From Vermamoeba vermiformis (lineage: Eukaryota > Tubulinea > Echinamoebida): a DNA stretch of 64,000 bases. Below the pieces are notes generated by a model. The model worked only from the letters and a program-made list of their open reading frames with translations. It searched no databases and had not been told where the DNA came from. The translations under genes and the position numbers were made by a program. This document shows, one piece after another, positions 1-12,188 of the stretch. Every line of letters starts with the position of its first letter. Within the stretch, counting starts at the first letter, position 1. The DNA lies in contig JBEWZL010000076.1 of assembly GCA_045837725.1 (NCBI GenBank), positions 481,682 to 545,681 of the forward strand, in the 5' to 3' direction.

Positions 1-25
1 ACGTGTCAATCTCGAGTACATGCAG

Positions 26-871
26 CGTGTCTATCAGTGCGAGGTCAGCACCAATCACGTGACGTTCTTGGAGACGCTGGCCAAGAAGATGGGCAAGCTC
101 TTGAAGGGCGGGCACCCTGACATCACACGTGTCGCGCGCATCGTGCTCAATGATTGGCTGCGCGGAAAAATTCCGTTCTACACCAAACCTACGGGCACAC
201 GTGACAGCACCGCGCGTAGCAGTGATGCGGAACAACTCCGCGCACCGAGTCAGCTGATCGAGAACATCCCCGTGAAGGAGGACTTCAAAGAGCTGTTTCA
301 TGAAGAGTTTGAAGACGAGGCCCTGGTGGATGGCGCGCAGCAGGCTACACGTGACGAAGATGTCGCGAGCGAGGAGGAGGCAGAGCACGATGAAGACGAA
401 GATGATGAGGACGAGGCCCCGATTGACTGGGACGCGGTGTACGCTTCAGTGAATCCCGAGCAAGATTTCAACACGATCCACCAGCACGAGCACAAAGACG
501 CTAAAAATAGCAGCGTCGGACTGCCCAAGACTGCTGACTTGCCTAAATTGGAACTGCAATCACCGCTCATGGACGACGACGGACCAGCACGTGGCCGAGC
601 ACGTGGTCAGGGAACAGTTCCCAAAGTCCAAAAAGAGAAAAAACAGCGCGGCAAAATTAAAAAGAAATCGCAAGTGAAATCTGAAGACGAGATGAAGGAC
701 CTGCTCCGCACACTGGAGACCATAGAAGGCAAGTCTAATAATAGCAGCAAACAGTACAAAAATAGAAACAACCAAAATAAGAAGAAGCGTGCGCGCTCCG
801 AGCAGACGGAAGATTTTGAAATTGTTCCGCAGGACTCACGCGCCAAGCGACGCAAGTTGACACCGCAATAG
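26..871 (+). CDS. GNL2: Nucleolar GTP-binding protein 2 (NOG2/GNL2), last exon only
   Basis: This is the 3' exon of a gene whose GTPase domain lies left of the window. The exon appears to start at 26 after a TGCAG acceptor. The first 55 codons match the end of the NOG2 GTPase region: a FLETLAKKMGKLLKGG stretch followed by VLNDWLRGKIPFY, which corresponds to the human LAFRTGKLLKGGEPD and LNDWQRGRIPFF segment. The rest is the usual low-complexity tail: an acidic block near codons 110-140, then Lys/Arg-rich stretches that look like nucleolar targeting signals. The family acts in late pre-60S ribosomal subunit maturation. The family call is firm; the tail is not conserved enough to interpret. Confidence 0.85.
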   Translation, partial: RVYQCEVSTNHVTFLETLAKKMGKLLKGGHPDITRVARIVLNDWLRGKIPFYTKPTGTRDSTARSSDAEQLRAPSQLIENIPVKEDFKELFHEEFEDEALVDGAQQATRDEDVASEEEAEHDEDEDDEDEAPIDWDAVYASVNPEQDFNTIHQHEHKDAKNSSVGLPKTADLPKLELQSPLMDDDGPARGRARGQGTVPKVQKEKKQRGKIKKKSQVKSEDEMKDLLRTLETIEGKSNNSSKQYKNRNNQNKKKRARSEQTEDFEIVPQDSRAKRRKLTPQ

Positions 872-1153
872 AATTAGTGCAAACACTCGGCGAAAATACT
901 TGCAATGTACTATTAATAGTCGCGTCTTTTTTGTAAATTGAACTTCGATTAAATAGCCTTATTTGAACGTGTCTTTGCACAAGTTCATTACGTGTCATCG
1001 AGTATTTATAATTACACCTAGTCTCATGCATCAGAGTGCCAGCGAGGGGATGTCAAGTACATCCGATGTGTAAGATTAATTGTAATTGTTAGGAGACACC
1101 TTTAATATTGCAAAGTACAAATACCGGTCAACACAGCTCTACTATCACATCAC

Positions 1154-1339
1154 CTACTTGCGCTGCTTGCTCTCCTTCACGCACGCGTTGTAAGTCTCGA
1201 TCTGCACGCTACATCTGCGCTCTTGATAATTGTTCTGCTGCAGACAGCTCTGAATCTCGCATGCTAGACGATGGCAGGGGTCTGTGGCACTCTGTTTAGT
1301 ACTGCTTTGTGCACTGTTCTTCGCTGTTGTGTCGCTCAT
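1154..1339 (-). CDS. CMC4: Twin CX9C protein, CMC4-like
   Basis: An unspliced 61-codon gene. Cysteines at residues 22, 32, 43 and 53 form two exact CX9C motifs, with an extra Cys at 27. The segment DPCHRLACEIQSCLQQNNYQ closely matches human CMC4/p8-MTCP1 (DPCQKQACEIQKCLQANSY). Such proteins are imported into the mitochondrial intermembrane space by the Mia40 relay and fold as a disulfide-bonded helical hairpin. The 21-residue Ser/Thr/Ala-rich N-terminus is longer than in the human protein. It faces the NOG2 gene, with about 280 bases between the two stop codons. Confidence 0.8.
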   Translation of the reverse strand: MSDTTAKNSAQSSTKQSATDPCHRLACEIQSCLQQNNYQERRCSVQIETYNACVKESKQRK

Positions 1340-1433
1340 CGTGTTCTATTCAAGCAATTAAAATAAGGTGCGCAGATGTGACTTTTTCAACTTAATTTCT
1401 GTTGTTGTAACAACACGACCGCACTGTACAGCT

Positions 1434-2750
1434 ATGGCGAACACATCACATGCTCAAAAGCCACGTTCAGTGCGCATTGAACCACTCTTCGTGCCTGAAT
1501 TGAAAGATCTCGCGCAGACTTTTGAATCTGCATTGAAAGCTAATTTTAAGCTTGTAAGTGCGGCATATATTGCACAAATATTATATGCACGATATTGTGT
1601 GGCACCAGGATGAAAGTAGCCAGTACAAGATTTAATTTTAATTGATACGTTTCCTACAAATAATAATATGCCATATAAGGCAATAGCAGTGACTCTCACG
1701 ACCAGGCTGCACTTCCTAATTTAGCAACTAACCATGTGCAGGTGGAGGTAGAAACAGTCACGTGTCCAGATCTGCGTCAGTGGGGGCTCGCTTCCGAGGG
1801 TTTGACTTCCCAATTAGGAAAGAGCGGTCAAGGCACGCAGAACGATGCGCATCTAAAAATAGGCACCAATCAGGTGGCAAGTGGCACGCACGAGAATGCG
1901 CAGTACGTGGTGGACATTGGTGGCGTGGACAACATGCACTACACGGCCAATCACAGCTATTTTTGGAACTTTGAGGACATTGCCGCTGCTGTCAACTGCA
2001 AAGATGCCTTTTTTGTCGGGGCAGGTGCCAGCAGCAAGCACGTGACCGGTGACAACTGCGAACTGATGCCCAACACGCACGTGCACCACACTTGTGCCAG
2101 CAAATCTGCGGAGGTCGATCCGAACTCTGGCCGCTGTGTGCTGGTACGCACTTGCCTTATTTGGTAACGCATCTTCGCTGACTTTCCATATTTAGAAAGA
2201 GTACCAGAGCAACGAGTTCGGCACGCTGTGCAATGTGTACGGGTCACAGGGTCTACCAGGGCCTGTCATTCGTGTCAGCTGTCACGTGCGCACTGGCGCG
2301 GACAATCCGATCACGTGTCTGCGCAAAGCACTCATTGCCCAATATGGTACTGAGCGCATGATCGGTATCGGCGGAGTATTTCAGATTCAAGAAGGCACGA
2401 TCAAAAGTCACGTGATGCCCAATTTTCCTAATAAGGATCTGTTGGACATGACGCAGGTCAATGAGTGGCTCAAGTTCTATCACGTGCCTCTCACGCCGTC
2501 CAATCCAGCCACGTGCCTGAGTGTGTTCGTGAATGCCGATCCACTCAATCTCGGCTTGAGATTGGACCACACACACTTCTACCAGGGCCTCAGTGCAGAT
2601 CCGAGTGCGGGCCTGGACGGACACGGCACAGGGCACGGCGGACACTATCACTACGACACCTCGCCCGAGATTGTCAAGTACGTTGGGTACTTCTCACCCG
2701 CGCAGTACTTGGCGCGTGTGGATCCTGCAGTGGCACCTGGCACCCATTGA
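1434..2750 (+). CDS. C11orf54 (PTD012, DUF1907) family ester hydrolase
   Basis: Three exons (1434-1553, 1742-2143, 2196-2750) join in phase to give 358 residues; human C11orf54 has 315. Matching landmarks are the N-terminal LEELA-like segment (PELKDLAQTFESALKANF), GAFILGAGA-like FFVGAGAS, VTCMRE-like ITCLRKAL, and GMGGTFIIQKGKVKSH-like GIGGVFQIQEGTIKSH. The zinc-binding histidines of the family are kept as DHTHF (His299, His301) and GGHYHYD (His324, His326). A Gly/His/Asp-rich insert of about 15 residues lies between the two His clusters. The human protein is reported to have esterase activity; its physiological substrate is not settled. Intron 1 is 188 bases, long for this window. Confidence 0.9.
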
Positions 2751-2837
2751 ACACGCAATCGATTAACGGTGTTTATAATTACTAAAAAAGGAAGTCCTAT
2801 TTACAAAGTGTCACGTTGGTAATATTTCCAAAATTGT

Positions 2838-4863
2838 TTAACTGTTGCGCTGCGAGGCACGGTTGAAAGTGGTCATGGAGACAGCATTGCCATCTTTGGC
2901 AGTGCTATTATTAGCGCTCTGTTTACTCGCAGTCTTGTTGTTGTTGGCATTGGACTGCGCTGCATTGCTGGCACTCTGATCGTCGATGAACTGCGCATTG
3001 AGCCAGTCATTCCACTTGCGGTAGTGGATCTGCTTGGCGCGGTCCCACAGCGCGTGTGCATCGAGATTGCAGGGCTGTCCTTGCAGCGTGCGATTGAGCT
3101 TGATGCCGACGGTGAGCGTGAAGAAGAACTCGCGCTTCATGTCCTCAATCTCGGCCAAGAACTCCTCTTTGACGCCACTCACCTCGTGCAGCAGCAGTCG
3201 ACGGCGCAGCTGTTGTGCTTCAGTGCGCAGCTGATCGAGTTCGCGCTGATAGTACTCGAAGGTCTTCTTCTTAGCCTTGCTCTCCGTCGTCTTCTCTTGC
3301 AGCAGTCGTTGCAACTAGTGTCAAAGGCGTCAGTCAGTGCTACACCACACCTAGATATTAGATAACACTACGCACAGTCTGTGAGAGGAATGAGTTCTGT
3401 GTCTGGTGCGCTTGATTCGCCACGCGTGCATTCTCCAATTCTTCGACCAGACGTCGGATCTGCTCCTTGCTGCTCGGTGGCTTGGTGCCACTCGTGCCAG
3501 CAGTGCTCGTGTCCTCCGTGTAGCCCGTGGAGCGACGAATCTCTTTGAGCTGATGTCCGAGCTTGGCGAACTGTTCGTTCTTGGACTCAATCTCTTGCTT
3601 GAGGAAGTCGAGTTCGTTCTCGAGCGCCACTTGTCTGTTCTGCAAGATGTCGTTCATCTCCTCACTGCGGTGCAGCTCGTCACTCGCGCGATAGAACTCG
3701 TGCTCCACCGCACTCAGCTTGGCCTCCAACTCGCGCACCACCGCACTGTCCACGTGACTCGTGCTGTGCTGATCGGTCACGTGCTCCTCGCTGATCACGT
3801 GCTGCGGCTGCGTCTCCAGGGCCACACGCTTGCGTTCGAGTGCAGTCTCTCGCTCGCGCAGTGCTCGACTGGTCTCGTCGAGGTCACGCTCGCGCTCCAC
3901 CACTGCACTCTCGCGCCGCTTGAGGGCCTCTTCTTGCTGATGAATGAACTCGTGGCGTTGTGCCAGCACTGTCTCGCGCTCATTGAGCTGCTGACTCTGC
4001 ACTTTGAAGTGTTCTTGCTGCAGTTCAAACATCTTGTGCGTCTGTTCGTACTGGCGCACTTTGAACGACAGCTCCTCGCTCTGTTCGCGCACACTCTCGC
4101 GCTGATCTTGCGCACGTGACTCGAGTTCTTCCACCTCTTTGACACGTCGCTCCATGTCACCCTCTGACACGCGCAGTTGTTCGTCACGTGATTTGAGATC
4201 TGATTCTTTGCGTTGCAGTTCTTCGCGCAATTCTTCAATTCTTTTCTCCTCGCTCTTCAGTCGCTCGTTCATTGTCTCCAAGTCACGTGCTCTGTCCTCG
4301 AGATCACGTGTCTGTTGTTCCAATTGTTCCGCGCGTCGTCTGAGATCCGCGTCGAGTGCAGCCACTTGACTCTGCTGCTGCTTGAGGTCACTCGTCGACT
4401 TGCTCACTGCACGCGTCTCTTCGACCAAGCGCGCCTCGACTCTGCGCACTGCTGACAGCGCGAGCAACAGCTTGGTCACATCAATGTCACGTGCTTGCAT
4501 CACCGCTGCAGTGCCTAATTTGTCCACGTCATCAATCGTGTCTTCCAGCTCTAAAAATAGCTCCAGTCAGATCTGCGTCAGCGAGTGCATGCAGCACGTA
4601 CCTATGAGCTGCGGTATAGTCTTGAACAACGAGTCTTCGCCGCTCTTCAGCTGCGATTGTGATTTGGTGCGCAATAGACTCGGCGCACTGCCGTTCAGTG
4701 CCGCTACATCTGCTGCGTCGAAAGAAGGACGAGGACTCGTACGACTACTGCGCACTGCTACTATATGAGGGCGTACTGGCAGCTCTTGGGGCTCAATGTC
4801 TGTTTCTTTGCCGCTATCAATAAATTCGCTCAAGTCTGCTGTCTGATCTGGTTGATCTGTCAT
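2838..4863 (-). CDS. Large coiled-coil protein, family not recognised
   Basis: Three exons (4863-4602, 4550-3376, 3314-2838) join in frame to 637 residues. Residues 1-85 are acidic and Ser-rich. About 88-560 is a near-continuous coiled coil of Glu, Arg, Gln and Leu heptads containing the word ERE many times. After it comes a compact, less charged segment (REFFFTLTVGIKLNR, then LWDRAKQIHYRKWNDWLN), which looks like a small folded domain, and an Asn/Ser/Ala-rich tail. A long antisense open frame over the coiled coil is a by-product of its Glu/Arg/Ser codons. It could be a cytoskeletal, Golgi or centrosomal scaffold, but nothing seen decides that. Confidence 0.75.
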
Positions 4864-5163
4864 TCTAATTTAAACTTGGCCGTAAATATATTACAAAATT
4901 ATTGGCTATTATTTGGTATTATTTTAATTTTATAGATAATTCTTTGTGAAGCTGAAATTTTGTTCCTATAATTCCTCTGGATCTCACTGCGATAAATGTT
5001 CAGCTGCAATATATTAATATCCAATACGGTGTTCTTATGCATACAAATCACACAATCGGGTCGTGTTCTATTTCCCGAATTTGCTAACTCTAATCGCGAC
5101 TTAATGCGCATTTAAGTCACCCAATTTTTCGCACGAACTTTCCTGTCCATCGATAAGCGCAGT

Positions 5164-7213
5164 TTATTTACAGAATATATTTACAATACGCGCTTCACTG
5201 CCTAAAGGGGCACCGCATATGATATCGTTCTTCGGCGATGCATTCGAGGGTTTTAAAGTCAGATGTGCCGTGGTATACCCTTGCTGTTCAGCATACACAT
5301 TACGATCATAATTGATGAGGCTACGAGAGCAAAGGATGTGTTATTATACGATGGTTTGGAAATGACCGCTACACATACCCCATGGCGTGCTTGCCTAGCC
5401 AGTACGCAGTGGACTCCACCTGACAGGCAGTCTGATCGGCACGTGACGCCAACAGTAGATAGTCCTCGAATGTTAGACCACACGTACTACCAAATAAGGA
5501 AGAGCGGGGATAGTGTATGCCAGCTCCACCGTGCCAGTTAGCGATGGCACCGAGACAGCAAGGCACGAGACAGTACGCTGCGCTGTGCTTGAGACAGTAG
5601 TCGAGCACGAGATCTGACAGCGCGCCACACGCGTGGAGTGCCAGACCGAGCGTGCACGTGACTGGCACTCTGCCATCGAGCACTGCTTGCACGTCGGCCA
5701 AGACGACTTGAATATTTTGCAATCCAAGGGCACGAATTCTTTTCTGTGCGAGACTGACACTGACCTGTGAAAAATACCGCTGAGTGACATGTGACACATT
5801 GATACTTTGGATGGTGACGTACATCATTCTTGTCGAGCAGTACGAATTGATTGTGCGGGAACAAGTACGCAAGCACGAGTGTCAGGTGACCGCTGCCCGC
5901 ACAGAAATCTACCACGACATCCCCTGGCTGACACGTGTCAATCGCGCTGTGGTGATGCATGTATAACGTACCTGAATCATACTGCCAATCACGTGCACGA
6001 GTCCAGCTACTTGATCTCGCTTGCGATCCAATCGTTGCTTCTGTTCGCCCAGACCACGTGATGGATCCAACTCGGCGGGACTGCGCGACCAGTCCACGTG
6101 ATATTTGCAGGCCAATGATCTATTTTTAGCATCAACGCGCACTCCTGCATCAATACCCCGCGTGTCGTCATCGTACGGCACGACAACATTGCCTAATTTG
6201 GCTATGACAGATTGCCAGGTGACAGCATTGCTGAGTGCGTGGTGATGCCGCCTGTCACTCACTGCGAGCTGCAGTTCAGGACCAGACGTGTAGCGCTGCG
6301 TGAACTGATGCCACTCCATGTGGAACTGAACAGAGTGGTCAGTTGAGGTAATTCTAGCGCAGTATCAATTGATTGGTCGTACTGTGGTGTGCACGAGACT
6401 CGCCACATCCAACACCGATAACTCTTTGTGCACTGTTCTGAATTGTACGACCTCTACTCTGTTCTGAATATACTCGAGCCATATTAATATGTTGACTGTC
6501 AGCTCCGCGAGGTGTGGATGTAGTGCAGGCAGTGAGTACAAGACACGCTGGAAGCAGATCAGCCGTGCATAACTACGTGTAGAGCGACTAACTTACTATT
6601 ACATGCTGCAAGAAAGGCAACAAGATGAAGTCGATGATGGAGATGTAGCTCCACCCAATGTGAGTTCTACTCCTCAGCACGCGATTCAAGCGCAGTAACT
6701 CAGCCGGCACGTCACTGATGCTCGGCACTTGATCGCCAACGATTTGTGCTTCAAAAACACGCCACTGAGCTAATATTTCTTCGTACCACTCGAACCATGG
6801 TGGCACCTAAGATAAAATTATGAATTAGTCTCGTTGTATATTCACACTAAACTAGTGGATCGCGATCCAAAACGATAATTTTGTAATTTAGCGCCAAAAA
6901 TATGCTTATATCTTACCAACTTTTTTCCTGATTTTTTGAAGCCTAAATAATAACATTTTGGAATATTGTCCCACTTGCGATCTCGCGTTAATTCTGATTT
7001 GCCGGACCGTTGGTAATAAGTATTAAATAGCGCTGTTACTATGTCTCTAATACCCGTGTAACTGATGTTGCTCTCCACATTGATGAGCACTGGTCGGATC
7101 TGGTCTGTCAGTTGCAGCGGTGTCTCAGTCTCGAACACATGTCTGGCGAGCAACACTGACGCATTCAACACTGGATCTGCACTCAGCGCGAGAGTGAAGG
7201 GTGTGTGGTGCAT
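5164..7213 (-). CDS. GSTCD: GSTCD-like protein: GST-C-like region plus SAM-methyltransferase fold
   Basis: Seven exons: 7213-6917, 6806-6597, 6547-6383, 6325-5972, 5927-5823, 5764-5379 and 5320-5164. All phases close and give 557 residues (human GSTCD 633). The N-terminal half is helical and weakly GST-like. From about residue 335 the methyltransferase fold is clear: LVHVIGSMIQPGDVVVDFCAGSGH matches human LVYLVRNQAKPGDRIVDFCSGGGH, followed by LALHACGALSD, VPCCLGAI and ASRADQTACQ. The end (GLINYDRNVYAEQQGYTT and ASPKNDIICGAP) also follows the human C-terminus, which supports the last splice. Intron 4 ends in a TGACACGTGTCA palindrome. The human protein's substrate is unknown. Confidence 0.88.
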
Positions 7214-7319
7214 GTCATTGAGCTTTACAACAAGTGCGTCATTTAAGGCAGAACACAGCTGACAATTTATTCGTGCCTCATTGGAGTACTATATACAACA
7301 TGTCCTAGTCTACACGTGA

Positions 7320-8680
7320 CTAGTTCTTAGAGCCATCTTTTTCCAACTGCGCAGCTAACAGATTGTAGTGTTCGAGCACTGCTAGGTATACAAAAGTATA
7401 TTGTTCCTGTGCAGCGCTCCATTAGTCATCGTGGTGGTGCATGATCAACAGCTTACCTTAGTCTGCACCATGCCATGTCGCTGTTGGCGCATGTCCAGCA
7501 CGGTCTGTACAATGTTGATGGTGGGCAGTGAATTGTGTTGTGTCACGTGATCGTTCATTTCATGAATGATGCGATGCACTGCGCAGAATGTGCCTGAACG
7601 ACCAATCCCCGCACTGCAATGCACGCAGATAGGTCCCTGCAGTGACAGTTATTCAGAGGTCTATCACGACTGGACGTATATAAATGTACGGTCAATTGCG
7701 CACGTACCCCACCAGTGTTGTAACTGTCCACCAAGTACAGCAGATTCAAGAACGAGCTCTGCACGGGCAGTCCATGATCAGCCCAGGCTGTGTACTGAAA
7801 CTGCGTCAGTTCGCGCGTCACTTCAGGACTCTGCGCATTGGTGACGGTGAATGTGCGCACAATCAACTGCGGCTCTTCTTGGCGCTTGACAAAAGTCACG
7901 GTGATGTTGTCGAAGGTGAGGGTGTTCTCTTCGGGCCAGTATCTGTTGCACTTGATCTGCAAGTACGCGTCAGTATGCGGTGACTGTCAGTAACATCGTG
8001 TTCAATGTCGCACCTTGCCGTTCTCAACCTCTTTGGTGAGCATGACAATCACGGAGACGTGTTGTTCCCTGTCAACTCAATTCGTCAGTCGCGAGTCACG
8101 TAACTGCGCTAGCTACACACGCACCATATCATGCGCCAGAAGTCTGTTATAGTGTGCGCGAGAGGTCCTTGTGTGGATATATAGCGCTTCTTGTTGTTTT
8201 TCTCGCCCTGAACAGGATGATTCAGATCAGCTAGAATTGGCGTAAGGTCGTACAACTAACCGTTATAAAATTCGCGTTGATATAATCAGAGCCAGGGTCG
8301 TTCGGAATTTCTTGTAAAACAACGCGCGTCTCTTCGTCTGGAATTGTGTTGTCAGTTAAAGATCCGCTGTCATAAATAATATTAAGACTCACTAGGCAAC
8401 ACATTGTTATATCTATTTTTAAATCTATTTTCTATTTTGTTGGCAATATCGTAGTTGTTTTTAGTGTCTTGTTCTGCTGAAACCTTCTCCAAGTGCTTGG
8501 TTGTTTGAAATAATAATTAATTTTTATTATTGTTAAGCGAATGATTTGCGTATCAATACTCACTTTAAATTCTGCCTCAAATCCATTGGCTTGTCCAGAA
8601 TCGGGCAAACGTTCAAAAAGCTTTGTAACGTGCGTTGGAAGATCGGTGATCGGTTTTCCGAATTCTACAGGAGCAGCCAT
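7320..8680 (-). CDS. Classical protein tyrosine phosphatase (single catalytic domain)
   Basis: Eight exons: 8680-8564, 8495-8393, 8337-8261, 8207-8125, 8068-8014, 7956-7708, 7636-7457 and 7406-7320, giving 316 residues. It is essentially one PTP domain. In order it shows NRFKNRYNNVLP, DYINANFI, YISTQGPLAHTITDFWRMIW, VIVMLTKEVENGKIKC, the WPD-type loop as WADHGLP, and the P-loop HCSAGIGRSGTF with catalytic Cys and Arg. The late Q-loop region (RQQRHGMVQTKEQYTF) is also present. There is no signal peptide, transmembrane segment or extra domain, so it is probably a soluble PTP1B/PTPN-type enzyme. All catalytic residues look intact. Introns are 44-70 bases. Confidence 0.93.
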
Positions 8681-9010
8681 AGTGAGGGCACAAGCGAATA
8701 ATAACCAATATTAAAGTGCGGCTCGATTGCAGTCAATGAGTTCTGGTCGCGAAGGGTGCTCAGTGCCGCAACAAGTCAATTCTAAACTTGACTTCGAATT
8801 TTTTGCGGACGCGCACAGCACACAAACCTTTGGTCCCTCATTTTGACACCAACAAGCCCTTACTAATTTACTGTAAAGAAGAAGCTCGACATATCAAAGG
8901 CTATAGGCATTGTATGGGGGGGTAGAAAAAAGATCTTTAAAAAAACTAACTAATTACACTACACATCTTTTTTTGTTTAACGGTTTTTGTATTATTAAGG
9001 TTTAACAAGC
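8681..9010. other. Gene-free gap between PTP start and RPL5 end
   Basis: About 330 bases with no convincing ORF. It must hold the PTP promoter and 5' UTR and the RPL5 3' end. A short G-run near 8918 and an AT-rich stretch before 9000 are visible. I see no other feature. Confidence 0.5.
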
Positions 9011-10360
9011 TTATTCATCGTGAGCAGCCTTTTCAGCAGCAGCAAGCTTGGCTTTAATGTTCTGTTTGCGTTGCTCAAGGGTCAGCTTCTTGTGGTTGTA
9101 GGCCTTGGGTTTCTTGTCCTTGGGGTAAGCCTTCTTGGTGCTTTGGAAGGCGGGGTTGGCGCGGATGGCGGCGTGGGCTTTCTTGTACATGGCCTCGACC
9201 TTATCAGCGTCGATGCCAGCGGCGATGAAGCGAGCGAATTGCTTCTTGTATCTTTCTTCGTCCTCTTCCTTCAATGAGCGCATGTAGTCGGCAACATGAC
9301 CACCCAAAATGTATTTGCGGAGAGTAGCAGCGTCGAACTTGTCGCTCTCAGCATCATAACCAGGGAATCTCTTGGTCTTGTGAGGGACCTTCAAGCCACC
9401 ATCAACGGCACCCTTCAAGACAGCAAAGACACGAGCACCAGTGGAGGTACGGGCCAAACCAACATCGAGCAAGACGTTGAATGGTCGAGGACCGTCGGCG
9501 TTGTCTTCAACGAGGTAGAACTCACCGTTGGGATCCTTGACACCAACATACTTGTCGGCCAAGTTGAGCTTAGTAAGCACTCTTCTGGCAATCAGCAAAC
9601 CAGTGGCGTAGGCTATAGTTTAAATAAGAAGGAGTTAGTACGATGTGAGTTCAACAAATTTTACGACTTTCAGAAAATTTAAAATTGTTCCACAACGGTT
9701 ATTTCAAAAAAGCGGGAAAAATTGCGCGACATCGATGAAAGGTCACAAAATGGCCAAGTCTCCAAAGCGATTACGAAACACTTACCAGCAGCGTAGTTAG
9801 TAAGACCGAGAGGGATTCCGTAACGAGGAAGCTCGTGAGCGTAAGCAGCAGAGAGAACAACGTCGTGATCAATGGTGGCGTAGACGATTTGAGCAATAAT
9901 ATCGGTGTTGGTCTATATCGATTAATTTAATTAGTTACCCATCTTTGTTACTATTAACTTCGCGACATGTCAATAGTTTATGGTTGGATCGCGAATCTTC
10001 AACGAAACTTACAATGCGAACAACGAGTCTGTATTTGTGGGTGTTGTATTTGTTCTTGTCTTGAGTGATCAATCTCTTACGGGCATAGTAGTCGGTCTTA
10101 CCCTCTGTAATTATTTATTAAAATAATATTCTTCTTCGCTAATTATTATTATTTTAATTACCTCTTCTTCTTCTGTATTTAACTTGGAAGCGCTTGAAGT
10201 AAGCCTTGTTCTTAACAACCTTAACGAATGGCTAAAATAATAATATTAATTATAATTATGTCGAGTAAAATATTAAGTAGGTCGAATAATCGCGTATTAA
10301 TAAGCCATAATAATTGGTATTTAATATATTTTAGTATTGGTAGGTGGTTAAACATACCAT
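9011..10360 (-). CDS. RPL5: 60S ribosomal protein L5 (uL18)
   Basis: Five exons: 10360-10358 (the initiator ATG only), 10231-10162, 10104-10013, 9912-9786 and 9612-9011, giving 297 residues, the usual L5 length. The mature N-terminus [20 protein letters not shown], then [16 protein letters not shown] and [20 protein letters not shown], are near identical to other eukaryotic L5 proteins. L5 binds 5S rRNA and is loaded into pre-60S particles. Codons are strongly biased (AAG, GGT, GCC), as expected for high expression. The coding part of exon 1 is a single codon followed by a GTATG donor. NOG2, also a 60S assembly factor, is nearby, but the genes are unlinked in transcription. Confidence 0.97.
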
Positions 10361-10540
10361 TGCTGATGATTGGACCTTTGTGTCTGATAGAAGGAGAACG
10401 GACAGATACAATAAACTTTTTTCAGACGAAAAAGATTGAAACCGTGAGAGGGGGGTGGTTAAGTCACGGTTTTTTTTTATCAATTTTATTTTTCGAACCG
10501 GTTAAGTCATGACAAACAACTCGCACAGCACCAAGTTAAA

Positions 10541-11960
10541 ATGCTTCGCCTTGGCTTTAGATCACTACGAAAGTGTATTTCTTCGCCACTTCGTACACAC
10601 AGACTACCCGAATCGGTTGGTCAGTTCATCCGAAGATCATCAACATCCGCTGAAGTCTGTGATATTGATTCTCCTCAGTTGACCAATGAAAGCAAAAAAA
10701 TATTAGAGCAACTGAGAGGGGGAAACAGGTGGGCCCTTGCTCGTGCTATAACTTTAGGTAAGTGATCTAGATTGCAACTTGTAGACCCTGTAATCCTTTT
10801 TGGGTCGTTTACTAATTAATTAAGAGCGAATTTTATTAACTGAAAACATGTTTAGTTGAATCTACCAAATGGGAGCACCAACAACAAGCCCACGCGTTGA
10901 TTAATGAGATACTCAAAAATAAAAGTAAACTCGAAGCCGCAAATCAAATTGACGTAAGACCTGGGAGAACAATATTTATAGTGACTTTCGACTAATGTAT
11001 ACTTTATCATGATCCAGACTTTTCGTGTTGGCATTTCAGGCTCGCCAGGAGTTGGCAAATCAACCTTTATCGATACTTTTGGTGTCTATTTGTCCAAACA
11101 CCTCAACTATCCTGTTGCGGTACTGGTAAGTGCCAGTGAGGGCATAAACGCGTGAACTCACCTCCTCTTCTCAAGGCAGTAGATCCGAGTTCTACGGTGA
11201 CAGGCGGGTCTATATTAGGCGACAGAACACGTATGCCCAATCTAACGCAGCAAGACAACGTGTTTGTGCGCCCTTCGCCGAGTCGAGGCACATTGGGCGG
11301 TGTGACCAAGAGCACCAACGAGTCTATTCTGCTCTGCGAAGGTCGGTACTGTTGATAGTCTTTTGCGAGCGGTGCACTGACCGAGTGCTTATAGAGGCAG
11401 GATACAAAGTGGTGCTCGTTGAGACGGTGGGTGTGGGTCAGAGTGAGATCGCCGTCGCAGAGATGGTCGACTTCTTCCTCATGCTCGCACAACCAGCCTC
11501 AGGAGATGAACTGCAGGGCATGAAGAAGGGCATTGTAGAGTCTGCAGATATGATTGTAGTGACTAAAGCGGACGGGGATCTGGTCAAGAAAGCAATGGAG
11601 ACGCAATACGAGTACATGGCAGCAGTCAAGCTGATGAGACCCAAGTACCACGATCTCTGGCGACCAAAAGTCACGCGCTGTTCGGCAGTCACGGGCGAGA
11701 ACATTGACAAGGTGTGGGAGACCATGCACAACTTCTGGGAATTGATGCGCAAGAACGGCGGCATTGCGGCCAGACGTGGTCAGCAGCGACAGGCGTGGAT
11801 GTGGAAGTTGTTCGACGACGAGTTGGAGCGACGATTCCGCAACAACACGACGATCAAAGAGCAACTGCCGCACATTGAGCAAGAGGTCAAACTCGGCACA
11901 TTGAGCCCCACCCTCGCCGCGCATCAACTCGTGATTCAAATGTTTCAGAGCAAGAAGTGA
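10541..11960 (+). CDS. MMAA: Methylmalonyl-CoA mutase-associated GTPase (MMAA/MeaB), mitochondrial
   Basis: Five exons (10541-10757, 10856-10953, 11018-11125, 11176-11341, 11395-11960) give 384 residues. The first 35 residues are Arg/Ser/Leu-rich without acids, like a mitochondrial presequence. Then come the helical region [15 protein letters not shown], the P-loop [40 protein letters not shown] (matching GGDELQGIKRGI) and the base-recognition motif VVTKADGDL. The C-terminal arm is present to VIQMFQSKK. This G3E GTPase protects and reloads cobalamin-dependent methylmalonyl-CoA mutase, so the organism probably runs B12-dependent propionate breakdown. ACADSB at 15.9 kb feeds the same route. Confidence 0.95.
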
Positions 11961-12188
11961 AGTCACTGCGAGGAGCGAATGACTAGTCACACGATGAGGG
12001 CAGAGGAGGTGTTCATAGCACAGGCGTGTCTTTACAAAAACAGGGTTATATTCAGTTTATATTACAAATTTCACAGACGAAGTGACACAGCACCTCACGC
12101 ACAAGCACTGCTCACCTTGCTCGCTGTCTCACTCGCTCAAAAAATAAAACAGCAAGAGCATATTATCAGCACCGAGCTTAATCAGCGT

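Noticed and set aside
3406-4455. Plus-strand frames rich in Leu, Val and His
   Set aside because: Antisense shadows of the coiled-coil exon; low-complexity Glu/Arg/Gln codons read backwards.
10228-10512. 94-codon plus-strand frame
   Set aside because: It lies across RPL5 introns and the RPL5 start on the opposite strand and has no recognisable protein features.
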